A stretch of DNA of 41,522 nucleotides. Source: Actinomycetota bacterium (GTDB lineage Bacteria > Actinomycetota > Acidimicrobiia > Acidimicrobiales > Ilumatobacteraceae). The translations under genes were made by a program, and so were the position numbers. The notes beneath the pieces are model-generated. The model was given only the letters and a program-made list of their open reading frames with translations. It did no database searches and had not been told where the DNA came from. The DNA lies in assembly GCA_018882725.1 (NCBI GenBank), contig VERK01000003.1:1-41522 (forward strand), read 5' to 3'. Position 1 is the stretch's first letter, and every line of letters begins with the position of its first letter. Positions 25,861 to 34,472 of the stretch are shown here, in pieces.

Positions 25861-25866
25861 ACGGTA
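25861..25866 (-). promoter_or_regulatory. -10 hexamer TACCGT for ilvD
   Basis: Minus-strand TACCGT ends 7 nt before ATG 25853. ilvD therefore has its own promoter, despite lying only 34 bp downstream of the FTR1 gene. Confidence 0.5.
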
Positions 25867-25887
25867 GCCGTAGGGAGCGGTGGGCAG

Positions 25888-26700
25888 TCAGGCGGCTTTG
25901 GTGGTGCGCGGTCGCTTCAAGAACACGAAGAGCACCGGCAACAAGTACGCGAGGTAGGCGACGAGCCGAATCCGTTCGGTTTCGGCGTGCCAACCGAAGA
26001 AGCCTTTCATGAAATCGTAGAACGACCCGGACGCCCAGAGACCCGACGAGATCGTCCACACGGGATCGATCAGCAACCCGCTCTCGAGACCCAGCGCTTC
26101 ACGGAACTCGTGGACCGCTTTGCCCACGAGCCCGGCCGCGAACAGAATCAGCAGAACCCCGGTGATCTGAAAGAACCGACGCAGATTCAACTTGTTTCCG
26201 CCGCGATAGATGATCCCCCCGAGAACCGCCGCCACGACGAGGCCCAGCAATCCACCCACGACGACCTGTGAACCGGAGGCCGAACCGGTTTCGGCACTCA
26301 GCAGGAACAGAACCGTCTCGAGTCCTTCACGAACCGTGGCCACGAACGCGATCACCACGAGTGCGGTCGTGCCCGTTGCGGTGTCGACTTTCTGACGCAA
26401 CTCCGAACCCAACGAGCGCGCATTTGCGCGCATCCAGAAGATCATCCACGTGAGTACGGCCGCTGCGGCGACGGCGATCACACCTTCGGTGATCTGTTCG
26501 GCGGTTCCGTGCAGTTCACCAATCGCAGCGAAGATGATCAGGCCCACCCCGATACACAGACCGACCGCCAGGCCGGTGCCGCGCCACACGGCTCCGACTT
26601 CGGCCCCTCGGCCGGTCTTCACGAGATACGCGACGAGGATGGCCAGGACGAGGGAAACCTCCAGGCCCTCGCGCAGCGTGATCAGGAATGATGCTCCCAT
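25888..26700 (-). CDS. FTR1-family high-affinity iron permease (EfeU-like)
   Basis: 270 residues from ATG 26700, about seven membrane spans. Both REGLE iron-translocation motifs are intact: [10 protein letters not shown] at residues 10-14 and TVREGLETV at 124-128. Bacterial FTR1/EfeU takes up iron, usually with the EfeO and EfeB partners; neither is in the window. An IdeR/DtxR-like half-palindrome overlaps the predicted -10, fitting iron repression. ilvD, which needs an Fe-S cluster, lies just downstream, but with its own promoter. Confidence 0.93.
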   Translation of the reverse strand: MGASFLITLREGLEVSLVLAILVAYLVKTGRGAEVGAVWRGTGLAVGLCIGVGLIIFAAIGELHGTAEQITEGVIAVAAAAVLTWMIFWMRANARSLGSELRQKVDTATGTTALVVIAFVATVREGLETVLFLLSAETGSASGSQVVVGGLLGLVVAAVLGGIIYRGGNKLNLRRFFQITGVLLILFAAGLVGKAVHEFREALGLESGLLIDPVWTISSGLWASGSFYDFMKGFFGWHAETERIRLVAYLAYLLPVLFVFLKRPRTTKAA

Positions 26701-26706
26701 CACCGC

Positions 26707-26725
26707 CGATGTTAAGCAGACCTAA
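26707..26725 (-). promoter_or_regulatory. Candidate DtxR/IdeR iron-box overlapping the FTR1 promoter
   Basis: Minus-strand TTAGGTCTGCTTAACATCG matches the known IdeR/DtxR consensus (TTAGGTTAGGCTAACCTAA) at about 12 of 19 positions by hand, with a perfect left half TTAGGT. It overlaps the -10 hexamer TAACAT (26709-26714), which ends 8 nt before ATG 26700. Bound repressor would block transcription of the iron permease. Confidence 0.45.
26709..26714 (-). promoter_or_regulatory. -10 hexamer TAACAT for the FTR1 gene
   Basis: Minus-strand TAACAT ends 8 nt before ATG 26700 and lies inside the candidate iron box. Confidence 0.45.
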
Positions 26726-26762
26726 CAGTCAGGAACAACTCCCCGTGGGGTGACCCGTGTGA

Positions 26763-28037
26763 CTACTTCTTGCGGCCGAACCCGAACAGGTGCTGGCCGA
26801 CCTTGCGCATCTGGATCTCCTCGCTGCCCTCGGTGATCCGGTAGCGGCGGTGGTGTCGGTAGATGTGCTCGAACGGCATGTGTCGGCTGTAGCCCACTCC
26901 ACCGCACGTCTGCATCGCACGGTCGGCCGCATCGCAGGCGAGGCGATTGGCGCGGTAGTTGCACATCGCGACCAGGTGGGTGAATTCCATGAACCCCTCC
27001 ACGTCGGGGCGATCGTCCTTGACCGAGTTGTCCATGAGCGTGGCCGTGTAGCGAATGAGTTGACGCAACATCGCGGCCTCGGTGTGCATCTCGACGAGTG
27101 GAAACTGAATGCCCTGATTGCTCGAAAGCTTCTTGCCCCACGTGATACGCGAGTTCGCGTAGGCAACCGCTTCGTTGATGCAGTACTGAGCCGCGCCGAG
27201 CGACGACGCCGCCTGACGAATTCGATTCTCGTGCACGAAGTGCTGTGCGAGATCGAGGCCGTGATCGAGTCGGCCGAACAACGCCGTGCTCGGAACCCGA
27301 ACGTCCTTCATGCTCACTTCGGCGTGATCAGTGGGCATATTGAACGTCCACCAGAAGAAGTCGACGTTGAAGCCCGGTGAGTCGGTGGGAACCAGAAAGG
27401 CCGAGATGCCGATGGGGCTTCCGGGTTCGCCCGAAGTGCGCGCGAAGATGATGTCGTGGGTCGCGTGGTGCAGCCCGCTGTTCCAGCGCTTCATCCCGTT
27501 GATGACCCACTCGTCGCCGTCGCGCACGGCCGTGGTCTCGAGGTGCGTCGCGTCACTTCCGTGGTTCGGTTCGGTGAGACCGAAGGCGAGGCGCTTGGTG
27601 CCATCGAGGAAACCGGGCATCCATTCCTTCTTCTGTGCCTCGGTGCCGAAGTCGCGCATCATCAGAACCGTCGGGAAGTTGCCGACGATCGACGACTCGT
27701 TCTGCAGGTCGTTGAAGAGTCCGAGGCCCTTGGTCGCCAGATGCTCGCGAATGATCGCCATTTCGAGATTGCTCGCGCTCCGGCCGCCGAACTCCTTCGG
27801 CAGTGCCAGTCGTAACCAGCCGGCAGCATCGGCCCGACGACGCATCTCGCGCAGGAGGTCTTCCCACTCGGCCCGCGGAACACCACCGTTCTCGAAGTCG
27901 GTGCGGGCCCACTCGCGGCGATGATCGAAGAAACGCTCGTTGTCGTCCTGAGCCTGCAGCGGCTTGATCTCGCGTTCGATGAACTCGTCGAGTTGGTCGA
28001 GCGTGCGCTGAATGTCGGCGGGAATGGCGAAGTCCAT
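26763..28037 (-). CDS. Acyl-CoA dehydrogenase
   Basis: 424 residues from ATG 28037; the 475-aa track start runs into the divergent thioesterase gene. Acyl-CoA dehydrogenase motifs are present: LALPKEFGGRSASNLEMAII, the FAD-contact segment LAFGLTEPNHGSDA, WVINGMKRWNSG, QTCGGVGYSRHMPFEHIYR and the C-terminal YRITEGSEEIQMRKVGQ. Substrate is unknown. The divergent hotdog thioesterase and the thiolase elsewhere suggest acyl-CoA breakdown. TACGGT, 6 nt upstream, fixes the start. Confidence 0.92.
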   Translation of the reverse strand: MDFAIPADIQRTLDQLDEFIEREIKPLQAQDDNERFFDHRREWARTDFENGGVPRAEWEDLLREMRRRADAAGWLRLALPKEFGGRSASNLEMAIIREHLATKGLGLFNDLQNESSIVGNFPTVLMMRDFGTEAQKKEWMPGFLDGTKRLAFGLTEPNHGSDATHLETTAVRDGDEWVINGMKRWNSGLHHATHDIIFARTSGEPGSPIGISAFLVPTDSPGFNVDFFWWTFNMPTDHAEVSMKDVRVPSTALFGRLDHGLDLAQHFVHENRIRQAASSLGAAQYCINEAVAYANSRITWGKKLSSNQGIQFPLVEMHTEAAMLRQLIRYTATLMDNSVKDDRPDVEGFMEFTHLVAMCNYRANRLACDAADRAMQTCGGVGYSRHMPFEHIYRHHRRYRITEGSEEIQMRKVGQHLFGFGRKK

Positions 28038-28043
28038 GGGCCG

Positions 28044-28049
28044 ACCGTA
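28044..28049 (-). promoter_or_regulatory. -10 hexamer TACGGT for the acyl-CoA dehydrogenase gene
   Basis: Minus-strand TACGGT ends 6 nt before ATG 28037. Confidence 0.5.
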
Positions 28050-28103
28050 ACCCTCCACCGACCGACCACCGAACCCGAGCCGAGCCGAACGCTCGCCGAC
28101 CAG

Positions 28104-28109
28104 TAGTTT
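28104..28109 (+). promoter_or_regulatory. -10 hexamer TAGTTT for the thioesterase gene
   Basis: TAGTTT ends 7 nt before ATG 28117. Confidence 0.5.
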
Positions 28110-28116
28110 CACGTCG

Positions 28117-28530
28117 ATGTCTGCCTCGACGCCGGATGGAACCGCCGCCCCATCGCCATCGAAATTCCCGCTGGCCGTGTTCCTCGGCATGACTGTCGAG
28201 AAGACCGGCTACGGAACCGCCCGCGCCGAAGTGACCATCGACGAACGCCACCTCAACCCCAACGGTGTCGCCCACGGTTCGGTGGTGTTCACGTTGGCCG
28301 ACACGTCGATGGGGGCGGCCACCATGAGCATCCTCGACGAGGGTCTCTTCTGCTCGACCATCGAGATACAGGTTCGCTATCTGCGCGCCGCCGGCCCCGG
28401 TCGCCTCATGGTGGAGACAACGGTCGTGAAACCCGGCAAGCGCATCGTGCATCTCGAATCGCGGGCCGTCGACCAACAGGGTCGTCTCGTCGCCACCGCC
28501 ACCGGCTCGTACGCGGTGCTCGGCAACTGA
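28117..28530 (+). CDS. PaaI-family hotdog acyl-CoA thioesterase
   Basis: 137 residues, a single hotdog domain. The signature HLNPNGVAHGSVVFTLADTS covers the start of the central helix with the conserved Asn, His-Gly and Asp positions. It is followed by beta strands (EIQVRYLRAAGPGRL) that pair in the dimer. PaaI-type thioesterases release CoA from phenylacetyl-CoA-like or other stalled acyl-CoAs. The exact substrate is inference. Divergence from an acyl-CoA dehydrogenase supports a CoA-recycling role. Confidence 0.9.
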   Translation: MSASTPDGTAAPSPSKFPLAVFLGMTVEKTGYGTARAEVTIDERHLNPNGVAHGSVVFTLADTSMGAATMSILDEGLFCSTIEIQVRYLRAAGPGRLMVETTVVKPGKRIVHLESRAVDQQGRLVATATGSYAVLGN

Positions 28531-28541
28531 TCAGACGTCTC

Positions 28542-29105
28542 GTGGGCTTTCCTCATCCGACGCTCGATCTCCCCGGCGATTGGCCGGCGGTGCTCTCCGA
28601 ACTCGACCATGTCCAGATCGCTGACGATCGTTCGTGCGAACTCCGCCGACTGCTCGTCGCGCCTGATCGAGGTGCACGCAACTCCCTCGATACGGCGCCC
28701 AGCCACATCTGCGCCACCGCGTGGGTGCTGTCACCCGACGGTGAGCATGCGATCTTCGTGCGTCACAAGACCCTTGGCTGGAGCACTCCCGGTGGACACG
28801 TCGAAGTCGGCGAGAACACTCGTCAAGCGGCATTCCGCGAACTCGAAGAAGAGACCGGGCTCACACGATTCGACGTTCGACTCATCGGTGACGGCCCGGC
28901 CGTAGTGCACACCACCGACACCAACAATCCGCGTGAGCATCGCCACTGGAACGTGGGCTGGTTGATGACCGCCGACATGGATGCGCCGTTGTCACCCGTC
29001 GAGGGGGCGCGTTGGTTCGCCTGTGACCAACTTCCCGCTGGCCCGCCCGATATCGCCGAGACCCTGCCAATTCTTCGCTCTCTCCTCGAACGCACCGACT
29101 CCTGA
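28542..29105 (+). CDS. NUDIX hydrolase
   Basis: 187 residues from GTG 28542, 11 bp after the thioesterase stop. The first 55 residues are not conserved in any way I recognise. Then come the NUDIX strand ICATAWVLSPDGEHAIFVRH, a TPGGHVEVGEN turn and the box end RELEEETGL. Its arrangement resembles broad-specificity NUDIX proteins of actinobacteria. Substrate unknown. It may be co-transcribed with the thioesterase gene. Confidence 0.87.
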   Translation: MGFPHPTLDLPGDWPAVLSELDHVQIADDRSCELRRLLVAPDRGARNSLDTAPSHICATAWVLSPDGEHAIFVRHKTLGWSTPGGHVEVGENTRQAAFRELEEETGLTRFDVRLIGDGPAVVHTTDTNNPREHRHWNVGWLMTADMDAPLSPVEGARWFACDQLPAGPPDIAETLPILRSLLERTDS

Positions 29106-29131
29106 ACGGTGCGTCGTCGCTCCGACACCTC

Positions 29132-29137
29132 TACGCT
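29132..29137 (+). promoter_or_regulatory. -10 hexamer TACGCT for the MoxR-CoxE operon
   Basis: TACGCT ends 7 nt before ATG 29145. Confidence 0.5.
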
Positions 29138-29144
29138 CTGACCG

Positions 29145-30062
29145 ATGGCCGACAGCACCATGTCCCCCGGCACCGTCGCGGCCGCTCTCGAACAGCAGGG
29201 TTACCTGTGCGACACCGGACTCGCCACCGCGGTGTTTCTGTCGTTGAGCCTCGAACGCCCACTTCTTCTCGAAGGTGAAGCCGGCGTCGGCAAGACCGAG
29301 TTGGCCAAGGTGTTGGCCCGCTGGACCGGCGGCGAATTGATTCGTCTGCAGTGCTACGAGGGAATCGACGCCAACCAAGCCGTGTACGACTGGGACTACT
29401 CGCGGCAGTTGTTGCACCTCCGCGCCGCCGAGGCCAGCGGCGAGGCTCGCAACTCGGGTGCCGACGCTCTGGAGAACGAGTTGTACGCCGAGCGGTTCTT
29501 GGTGAAGCGAGCGGTGTTGCGTGCCCTCGAGCCCGCGACTGCACGTCCGGTTCTTCTCATCGACGAAATCGACCGCGCCGACGACGAGTTCGAGGCCTAC
29601 CTGCTCGAAGTTCTCTCCGATTACCAGGTGACCATTCCCGAGATCGGAACCGTCCGTGCGGCGGTTCCGCCCATCGTGGTGCTCACGTCCAACCGCACAC
29701 GCGACGTGCACGACGCCCTCAAGCGCCGCTGTCTCTATCACTGGGTCGAGCATCCGTCGTTCGACCGTGAAGTCGAGATCGTGCGCCGTCGCGTGACCGG
29801 CGTTTCAGATCAGTTGGCCCGTCAGGTCGCGGCCCTCACCGAGACGATGCGCGGCCTGCACTTGTACAAGCCACCCGGAATCGCCGAGACCATCGACTGG
29901 GCCACCGCCCTGGCTCGTCTCGGCGCGTCGACGATCGACGAATCTCTCGTGCGCGCAACTCTCGGCACCGTGTTGAAGTATCGCGAAGACCAGGAGCGAG
30001 TCACCAACAACGGTCTCGATCAGGTCATCAAGCAGGCTTTGCAGCGCAGCCTCGTCGCCTGA
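29145..30062 (+). CDS. MoxR-family AAA+ ATPase (CoxD-like)
   Basis: 305 residues. Walker A is GEAGVGKT (44-51), Walker B is LLIDEIDRAD (137-146), and a sensor-1-like segment VLTSNRTRDVHDALKRRCLY follows. With a VWA protein next to it and XdhC-type proteins after that, this is the CoxD type of MoxR. In carboxydotrophs CoxD helps assemble the [CuSMoO2] site of CO dehydrogenase. Whether the client here is a CODH or another Mo hydroxylase is open. The VWA gene starts 1 bp after its stop. Confidence 0.92.
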   Translation: MADSTMSPGTVAAALEQQGYLCDTGLATAVFLSLSLERPLLLEGEAGVGKTELAKVLARWTGGELIRLQCYEGIDANQAVYDWDYSRQLLHLRAAEASGEARNSGADALENELYAERFLVKRAVLRALEPATARPVLLIDEIDRADDEFEAYLLEVLSDYQVTIPEIGTVRAAVPPIVVLTSNRTRDVHDALKRRCLYHWVEHPSFDREVEIVRRRVTGVSDQLARQVAALTETMRGLHLYKPPGIAETIDWATALARLGASTIDESLVRATLGTVLKYREDQERVTNNGLDQVIKQALQRSLVA

Positions 30063-30063
30063 G

Positions 30064-31200
30064 ATGGCCGGCACCTCCACCGTCACGGTCGAATCGCCGG
30101 CCGAACGTCTGGCCGTGGCCTTCAGCCGCATTCTTCGCGGAGCCGGCCTCACCACTCCCGTCGGCAGCGTTCTGCTCTTCGTGGAAGCCCTCGGCCAGAC
30201 CGGCATCGACTCACGCGAGTCGGTCTATTGGGCCGCCCGCACCACACTCGTGCGGCGCCCCGAAGACATCCCTTTGTTCAACCGCGCTTTCGAGGCGTTC
30301 TGGTTGGGTCGCACGGCCGACGGCTCGACCCAGATCACCGAGACGATGAAGCTCACGCTGCAACTCGACACCGACGACGACGGCAGCGACGAACGCGACT
30401 CGGCCGAGACGTCCTCGGATGACGAGACCATCACGTTGCGTTTTTCCGCGATCGAAACGCTCAAACACAAGGATTTCGCCGACTACACACCGACCGAGTT
30501 GGCCGAAGCGCAGCACATGATGAGCCGACTGCGACTAGCTGGTTCACCGCGCACGTCGTTCCGTCACGTGCGCGGACGAGACGCGCGCCTCGATCTACGG
30601 CGCACGATTCGTTCGAGTCTGCAGACCGGCGGCGAGCCGATTCGCCGCCATCATCTCGATCCCGATCAGCGCCTACGTCGCCTCGTTCTTCTGCTCGACG
30701 TGTCGGGTTCGATGGAGCCGTACTCGCGCGCGCTCGTCCGTTTCGTTCAGGCCGCGGTGGCCGGACGCCAGAAGGTCGAGGCCTTTGCCATCGGAACTCG
30801 CCTCACGCGTGTCACCCGCGAACTGTCGAACCGCGACCCCGATCGTGCTCTGAAGCGAGCCTCCGATCGCGTGCAGGACTGGAGTGGCGGCACCCGGCTG
30901 GGCGATTGTCTGCACCAGTTCAACGACGAATGGGGCGTGCGCGGCATGGCCCGCGGCGCCATCGTCGTCGTGCTGTCGGACGGTTGGGATCGCGGTGATC
31001 CCGAACATCTCTCGGAGCAGATGTCGCGTCTGCAGCGGGTGAGCCACAAGTTGGTCTGGGTCAATCCACTCAAGGTCACGCCAGGGTACGCACCCCTGGC
31101 TCGCGGAATGGCGGCCGCTCTCCCCCACGTCGACGCCTTCGTCGAGGGACATTCGTTGGCAGCGATGGAAGAGCTGGCTCGCGTGATCGGCCAGCCGTGA
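30064..31200 (+). CDS. VWA-domain protein, CoxE-like
   Basis: 378 residues. The N-terminal 200 residues are helical and acidic in the middle (LDTDDDGSDERDSAETSSDD). The C-terminal half is a CoxE-type von Willebrand A domain with the MIDAS motif DVSGSM (212-217), a GTRL threonine segment, and VVLSDGWDRGDPE as the third MIDAS loop. CoxE works with the MoxR ATPase CoxD in maturing the Mo centre of CO dehydrogenase-like enzymes. The one-base spacing to the ATPase gene implies translational coupling. Confidence 0.92.
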   Translation: MAGTSTVTVESPAERLAVAFSRILRGAGLTTPVGSVLLFVEALGQTGIDSRESVYWAARTTLVRRPEDIPLFNRAFEAFWLGRTADGSTQITETMKLTLQLDTDDDGSDERDSAETSSDDETITLRFSAIETLKHKDFADYTPTELAEAQHMMSRLRLAGSPRTSFRHVRGRDARLDLRRTIRSSLQTGGEPIRRHHLDPDQRLRRLVLLLDVSGSMEPYSRALVRFVQAAVAGRQKVEAFAIGTRLTRVTRELSNRDPDRALKRASDRVQDWSGGTRLGDCLHQFNDEWGVRGMARGAIVVVLSDGWDRGDPEHLSEQMSRLQRVSHKLVWVNPLKVTPGYAPLARGMAAALPHVDAFVEGHSLAAMEELARVIGQP

Positions 31201-31252
31201 GTCGACATCACCCTGGCGAGGCGATCGGGCCCGCCACCGGCAGACTGTGACC

Positions 31253-31570
31253 ATGCGCGAGATCCTCGACGACATCGACCGCTGGCGAGCCAACGGCAAG
31301 AAGGTTGCCGTGGCTCGAGTCGTCAAGATCGAGGGGTCAGGTCCACGCGATCCCGGAGCCGCCATGGCCGTCAACGAAGATGGTGAAGTGGCCGGTTCGG
31401 TGAGCGGCGGATGCGTGGAAGGCGCCGTGGTGTCCGAGGCCCTGGCCATCCTGGCCGAACACTCACCCGGTCGCATGGTGTCGTTCGGATACAGCGACGA
31501 CGAGGCGTTCGCGGTCGGCCTCACCTGCGGTGGCACGATCCGCTTGTTCATCGAACCTCTCGCGTGGTGA
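31253..31570 (+). CDS. XdhC/CoxI N-terminal-domain protein (CoxF/CoxI-like)
   Basis: 105 residues from ATG 31253 (GTG 31247 is two codons upstream). The segment VARVVKIEGSGPRDPGAAMA and the motif SVSGGCVEGAVVSEAL define the XdhC_CoxI N-terminal domain. There is no Rossmann domain, so this is the short form. XdhC-type proteins bind the molybdenum cofactor and insert it, with sulfuration, into Mo hydroxylases. A near-consensus -10 (CAGACT, 31241-31246) ends 6 nt upstream. The long XdhC form follows directly. Confidence 0.88.
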   Translation: MREILDDIDRWRANGKKVAVARVVKIEGSGPRDPGAAMAVNEDGEVAGSVSGGCVEGAVVSEALAILAEHSPGRMVSFGYSDDEAFAVGLTCGGTIRLFIEPLAW

Positions 31571-31580
31571 CGTGACGTCG

Positions 31581-32393
31581 ATGTCGCTCTACGAACGATT
31601 CCGCGACCTGGTGCGCACCGAGACACCGGTGGCGTTGGCCACCGTGATCGACGGTCCGAACGTTGGCGCGAAGTTGATGGTCGTCCGTGAGGGCACCACC
31701 GAAACCGTCGAGGGTTCACTGGGCAACCCCGATCTCGACCGAGTGGCCGCCCGCGACGTCGCTGGCGAACTCGAAGCCGGACGCACCGGTGTCCGTCACT
31801 ACGGCCCGGAAGGTCAGGCCACACCGGAGGATCTCGTCGACACACCGACGGTGTCGGTGTTCATCGAGACCTTCGCTCCTCCGCCGCAGATGTGGATCTT
31901 CGGTGCCGTCGACTTCACTGCCGCTCTCGGGCGGGTGGCCAAGGTTCTCGGCTACCGCGTCACGGTGTGCGACGCACGAGAGATCTTCGCAACCAAGCGT
32001 CGTTTTCCGATGGCCGACGAAGTGATCGTGTCGTGGCCCGCACCCATGTTCGAACGCCGGGGCCACACCCTGGGCCCGCGCGATGCGGTGTGCATTCTCA
32101 CGCACGATCCCAAGTTCGACGTACCCGCGATCCAAGGCGCACTGGCCACCAGCGTCGGTTACATCGGCGTGATGGGAAGTCGCAAGACGCACAACAAGCG
32201 GCTCGAGCGTCTGGCCGAAGTGGGCGTGAGCAGCGCACGCGATCTCGAACGAATCATGTCACCGATCGGCCTCGACCTCGGTGGCCGCACACCCGAAGAA
32301 ACCGCCGTGGCCATCTGCGCCGAGATCATCGCTCGTCGCACTGGTCATGGCGCGACGAGCCTCAAGAACACTTCGGGCTCGATTCACTCGTGA
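31581..32393 (+). CDS. XdhC family Mo-cofactor insertion protein, long form
   Basis: 270 residues from ATG 31581 (GTG 31572 is a possible alternative). The first 100 residues are again an XdhC_CoxI domain (VALATVIDGPNVGAKLMV, EGSLGNPDLDRVAARD). The rest is the C-terminal XdhC Rossmann domain, with IFGAVDFTAALGRVAKVLGY, VCILTHDPKFDVPAIQGAL and GYIGVMGSRKTHNKRLERL. The usual GxGxxG of the Rossmann motif reads FGAVDFTAAL here. With the short partner upstream it completes a MoxR-CoxE-XdhC maturation set. It converges on the M24 peptidase gene. Confidence 0.92.
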   Translation: MSLYERFRDLVRTETPVALATVIDGPNVGAKLMVVREGTTETVEGSLGNPDLDRVAARDVAGELEAGRTGVRHYGPEGQATPEDLVDTPTVSVFIETFAPPPQMWIFGAVDFTAALGRVAKVLGYRVTVCDAREIFATKRRFPMADEVIVSWPAPMFERRGHTLGPRDAVCILTHDPKFDVPAIQGALATSVGYIGVMGSRKTHNKRLERLAEVGVSSARDLERIMSPIGLDLGGRTPEETAVAICAEIIARRTGHGATSLKNTSGSIHS

Positions 32394-32409
32394 CCGCCCC
32401 GCGGTTGGG

Positions 32410-33546
32410 CTAGACGATCACGAGTTCGTGATTGACACGATTCATCGGGTCGGGTCCGTCGTCGGACGCCACCACGATGTCCTCGAGGCGCATGCCCCAC
32501 CTTCCGGGGACGTAGATACCCGGCTCGACACTGAACGCGTGGCCGGCCGCGAGGGGCAGCGTGTTTCCGCTCACGATGTACGGATCTTCGTGCGCATCCA
32601 TTCCGATGCCGTGGCCGGTTCGGTGCACGAAGTACTCGCCCCATCCGGCCGCCGCGATCACGTCACGCGCGGCGGCATCGACGCGCTCGCACGGTGTGCC
32701 GACCACGGCCGATGCAACCGATGTCTGCTGCGCCTCGAGCAGAACCGCGTAGGCCGCGGCCAGATCGGCCGGCGGAGTTCCGATGTGCACGCACCGCGTG
32801 ATGTCACTGCAATAGCCGTTCATGGTGCCGCCGAAATCGCACAACACGATCTCGCCGTCCCGAATCACGCGTGACCCCGGATGGTGGTGAGGTGACGCGG
32901 CGTTCTCGCCGGCGGCGACGATCGCGAAGTTCACGACGTCGTGACCCTCGGCCAGGATGCGCGCCGACAGATCGGCCGACACTTGAGCCTCGGTGCGACC
33001 GACCAACGGAATCTCACCGGCCTGCAACTGCGCGGCGATGCGATCGACCGCCGCACCGGCCGCCCGCAGAGCCGCGATCTCGGCGTCGTCCTTGCGCATG
33101 CGCAACGGGCCGAGAACTTCCACCGAACGGACCCACGACACGGTGGGCAGATGAGCCAGCAAGTCGACGAGGAAACGGGCCCACATCTGATCGCCCACCG
33201 CAACCGTGCGCGCACCGACACTCGTGACCAATCGCGCCGTCAGAGCAATCGGGTCGTCGGTTTCGTTCCAGGGCAACATCGAGAAGATCTCGGGGCGTTC
33301 GACCACGCGCGGCGCTTCGAGTCGCGGGATGACGAGTGTGGCCGGCGCCTCGCGCGGCACCACCAGCATCGTGAGTCGTTCGAGGGGCATGGCGTGATAT
33401 CCGGCCAACCACGGCAGATCGAGTCCGACCGAGAGCAGCAGCACGTCGATACCGCGCTCGGCCATGGCTTCGCGAGTGCGCGCCATTCGCTGCGCGAACA
33501 CCTCGGTGGAAGTAACACCCTGCGACACGATGGAATGCCCGCTCAC
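32410..33546 (-). CDS. M24 family Xaa-Pro peptidase
   Basis: 378 residues from GTG 33546. An N-terminal creatinase-like domain (MLVVPREAPATLVIPRLEAP) precedes the pita-bread catalytic domain. The five metal ligands are recognisable in order: Asp in VLCDFGG, Asp in CSDITR, His in HRTGHGIGMD, Glu in SVEPGIYVPG and Glu in MRLEDIV. The enzyme should cut N-terminal residues before proline with two Mn or Co ions. It lies downstream of the lipoyl operon on the same strand, but TAGTGT, 7 nt before its start, gives it a promoter of its own. Confidence 0.93.
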   Translation of the reverse strand: MSGHSIVSQGVTSTEVFAQRMARTREAMAERGIDVLLLSVGLDLPWLAGYHAMPLERLTMLVVPREAPATLVIPRLEAPRVVERPEIFSMLPWNETDDPIALTARLVTSVGARTVAVGDQMWARFLVDLLAHLPTVSWVRSVEVLGPLRMRKDDAEIAALRAAGAAVDRIAAQLQAGEIPLVGRTEAQVSADLSARILAEGHDVVNFAIVAAGENAASPHHHPGSRVIRDGEIVLCDFGGTMNGYCSDITRCVHIGTPPADLAAAYAVLLEAQQTSVASAVVGTPCERVDAAARDVIAAAGWGEYFVHRTGHGIGMDAHEDPYIVSGNTLPLAAGHAFSVEPGIYVPGRWGMRLEDIVVASDDGPDPMNRVNHELVIV

Positions 33547-33553
33547 GCTTCGA

Positions 33554-33559
33554 ACACTA
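33554..33559 (-). promoter_or_regulatory. -10 hexamer TAGTGT for the M24 peptidase gene
   Basis: Minus-strand TAGTGT ends 7 nt before GTG 33546. Confidence 0.5.
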
Positions 33560-33590
33560 ATTGGCTTCGGCCCTGAAGAGCCGACCAGGC

Positions 33591-34472
33591 TCAGCGCGAA
33601 ACGCCCGATCCGGTGGCGACGATTCGGCCGAGTCGGCCGGCTTCGTAATCGTCGAACGCCTGGACGATCTCCTCACGGGTGTTCATGACGAACGGGCCGT
33701 ACCGCGCGATCGGTTCGAGCAGCGGCTCCCCCGACAACAAGAGAACGTCACATCCGTTCGGGCCGGCGACAATCGACATCGCTCCCGAGGATCGATCACC
33801 GACGACCATCACGCCCTCGTCACCTTCGACGTCGTTCACGGCGGCCGAGCCGATGAACACGTGGACGAGTGCGGTGTGTCCGTCGGGCACGTCGAACACG
33901 ATGGACTCGTCCGGCTTCAAGGTTGCATGGGCGTAGGCCATCGGACTGGTGGTGTCGACGATTCCGCGCACACCTTCCACTTCACCCGCGATCACTCGGA
34001 TGAGGCCACCGCCGGGTAGGACTCGTGAAGGAATTTCGTGCGCTTCGTAACCCTGGTAGCGCGGAGGAATCATCTTCTTGGCGGCCGGCAGGTTGACCCA
34101 CAACTGGAAGCCGTGCATGCGTCCACCTTCGCGCATGAGTCGGTCGCTAGGCATCTCGCTGTGCACGATGCCGGCTCCAGCCGTCATCCATTGCACGGCC
34201 CCAGGTGTGATGACACCGTGCCCACCGTTGGAGTCTCGGTGTTCCATCTCGCCGTGCATCATGTACGTGACCGTTTCGAAACCACGGTGGGGGTGATCGG
34301 GAGCCCCGATGGCGCGACCCGGTGCGTAATCGACCGGGCCCATCTCGTCGAGCAACAAGAACGGGTCGAGATTGTCGACCCGGGCGGTGGGGAACGGACG
34401 TCGCACCACGAATCCGCCACCCTCGGTCTGACGGACGGCCTGAATGGTGCCGGCGATCGGACGGTTCGACAT
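33591..34472 (-). CDS. Pirin family protein, coupled to lipB/lipA
   Basis: 293 residues from ATG 34472, which overlaps the LipB-LipA stop as TGATG; the track start TTG 34475 is less likely. Pirin features: FLLLDEMGPVDYAPG, the metal-binding HPHRGFETVTYMMHGEMEHR and the second-site GAGIVHSEMP, covering the three His and one Glu ligands. Pirins bind Fe in a bicupin fold; some have quercetinase activity. In Serratia marcescens pirin was reported to bind the pyruvate dehydrogenase E1 subunit and lower its activity. Position in a lipoyl/E2/E3 operon makes a similar role attractive here, but that is inference. Confidence 0.92.
   Translation of the reverse strand: MSNRPIAGTIQAVRQTEGGGFVVRRPFPTARVDNLDPFLLLDEMGPVDYAPGRAIGAPDHPHRGFETVTYMMHGEMEHRDSNGGHGVITPGAVQWMTAGAGIVHSEMPSDRLMREGGRMHGFQLWVNLPAAKKMIPPRYQGYEAHEIPSRVLPGGGLIRVIAGEVEGVRGIVDTTSPMAYAHATLKPDESIVFDVPDGHTALVHVFIGSAAVNDVEGDEGVMVVGDRSSGAMSIVAGPNGCDVLLLSGEPLLEPIARYGPFVMNTREEIVQAFDDYEAGRLGRIVATGSGVSR

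Noticed and set aside
31568-31583. TGACGTGACGTCG near the XdhC start as another copy of the TGACGTC array
   Set aside because: Spacing and context differ (stop plus start junction), and the overlap TGACG-TGACG is better explained by the coding sequence.
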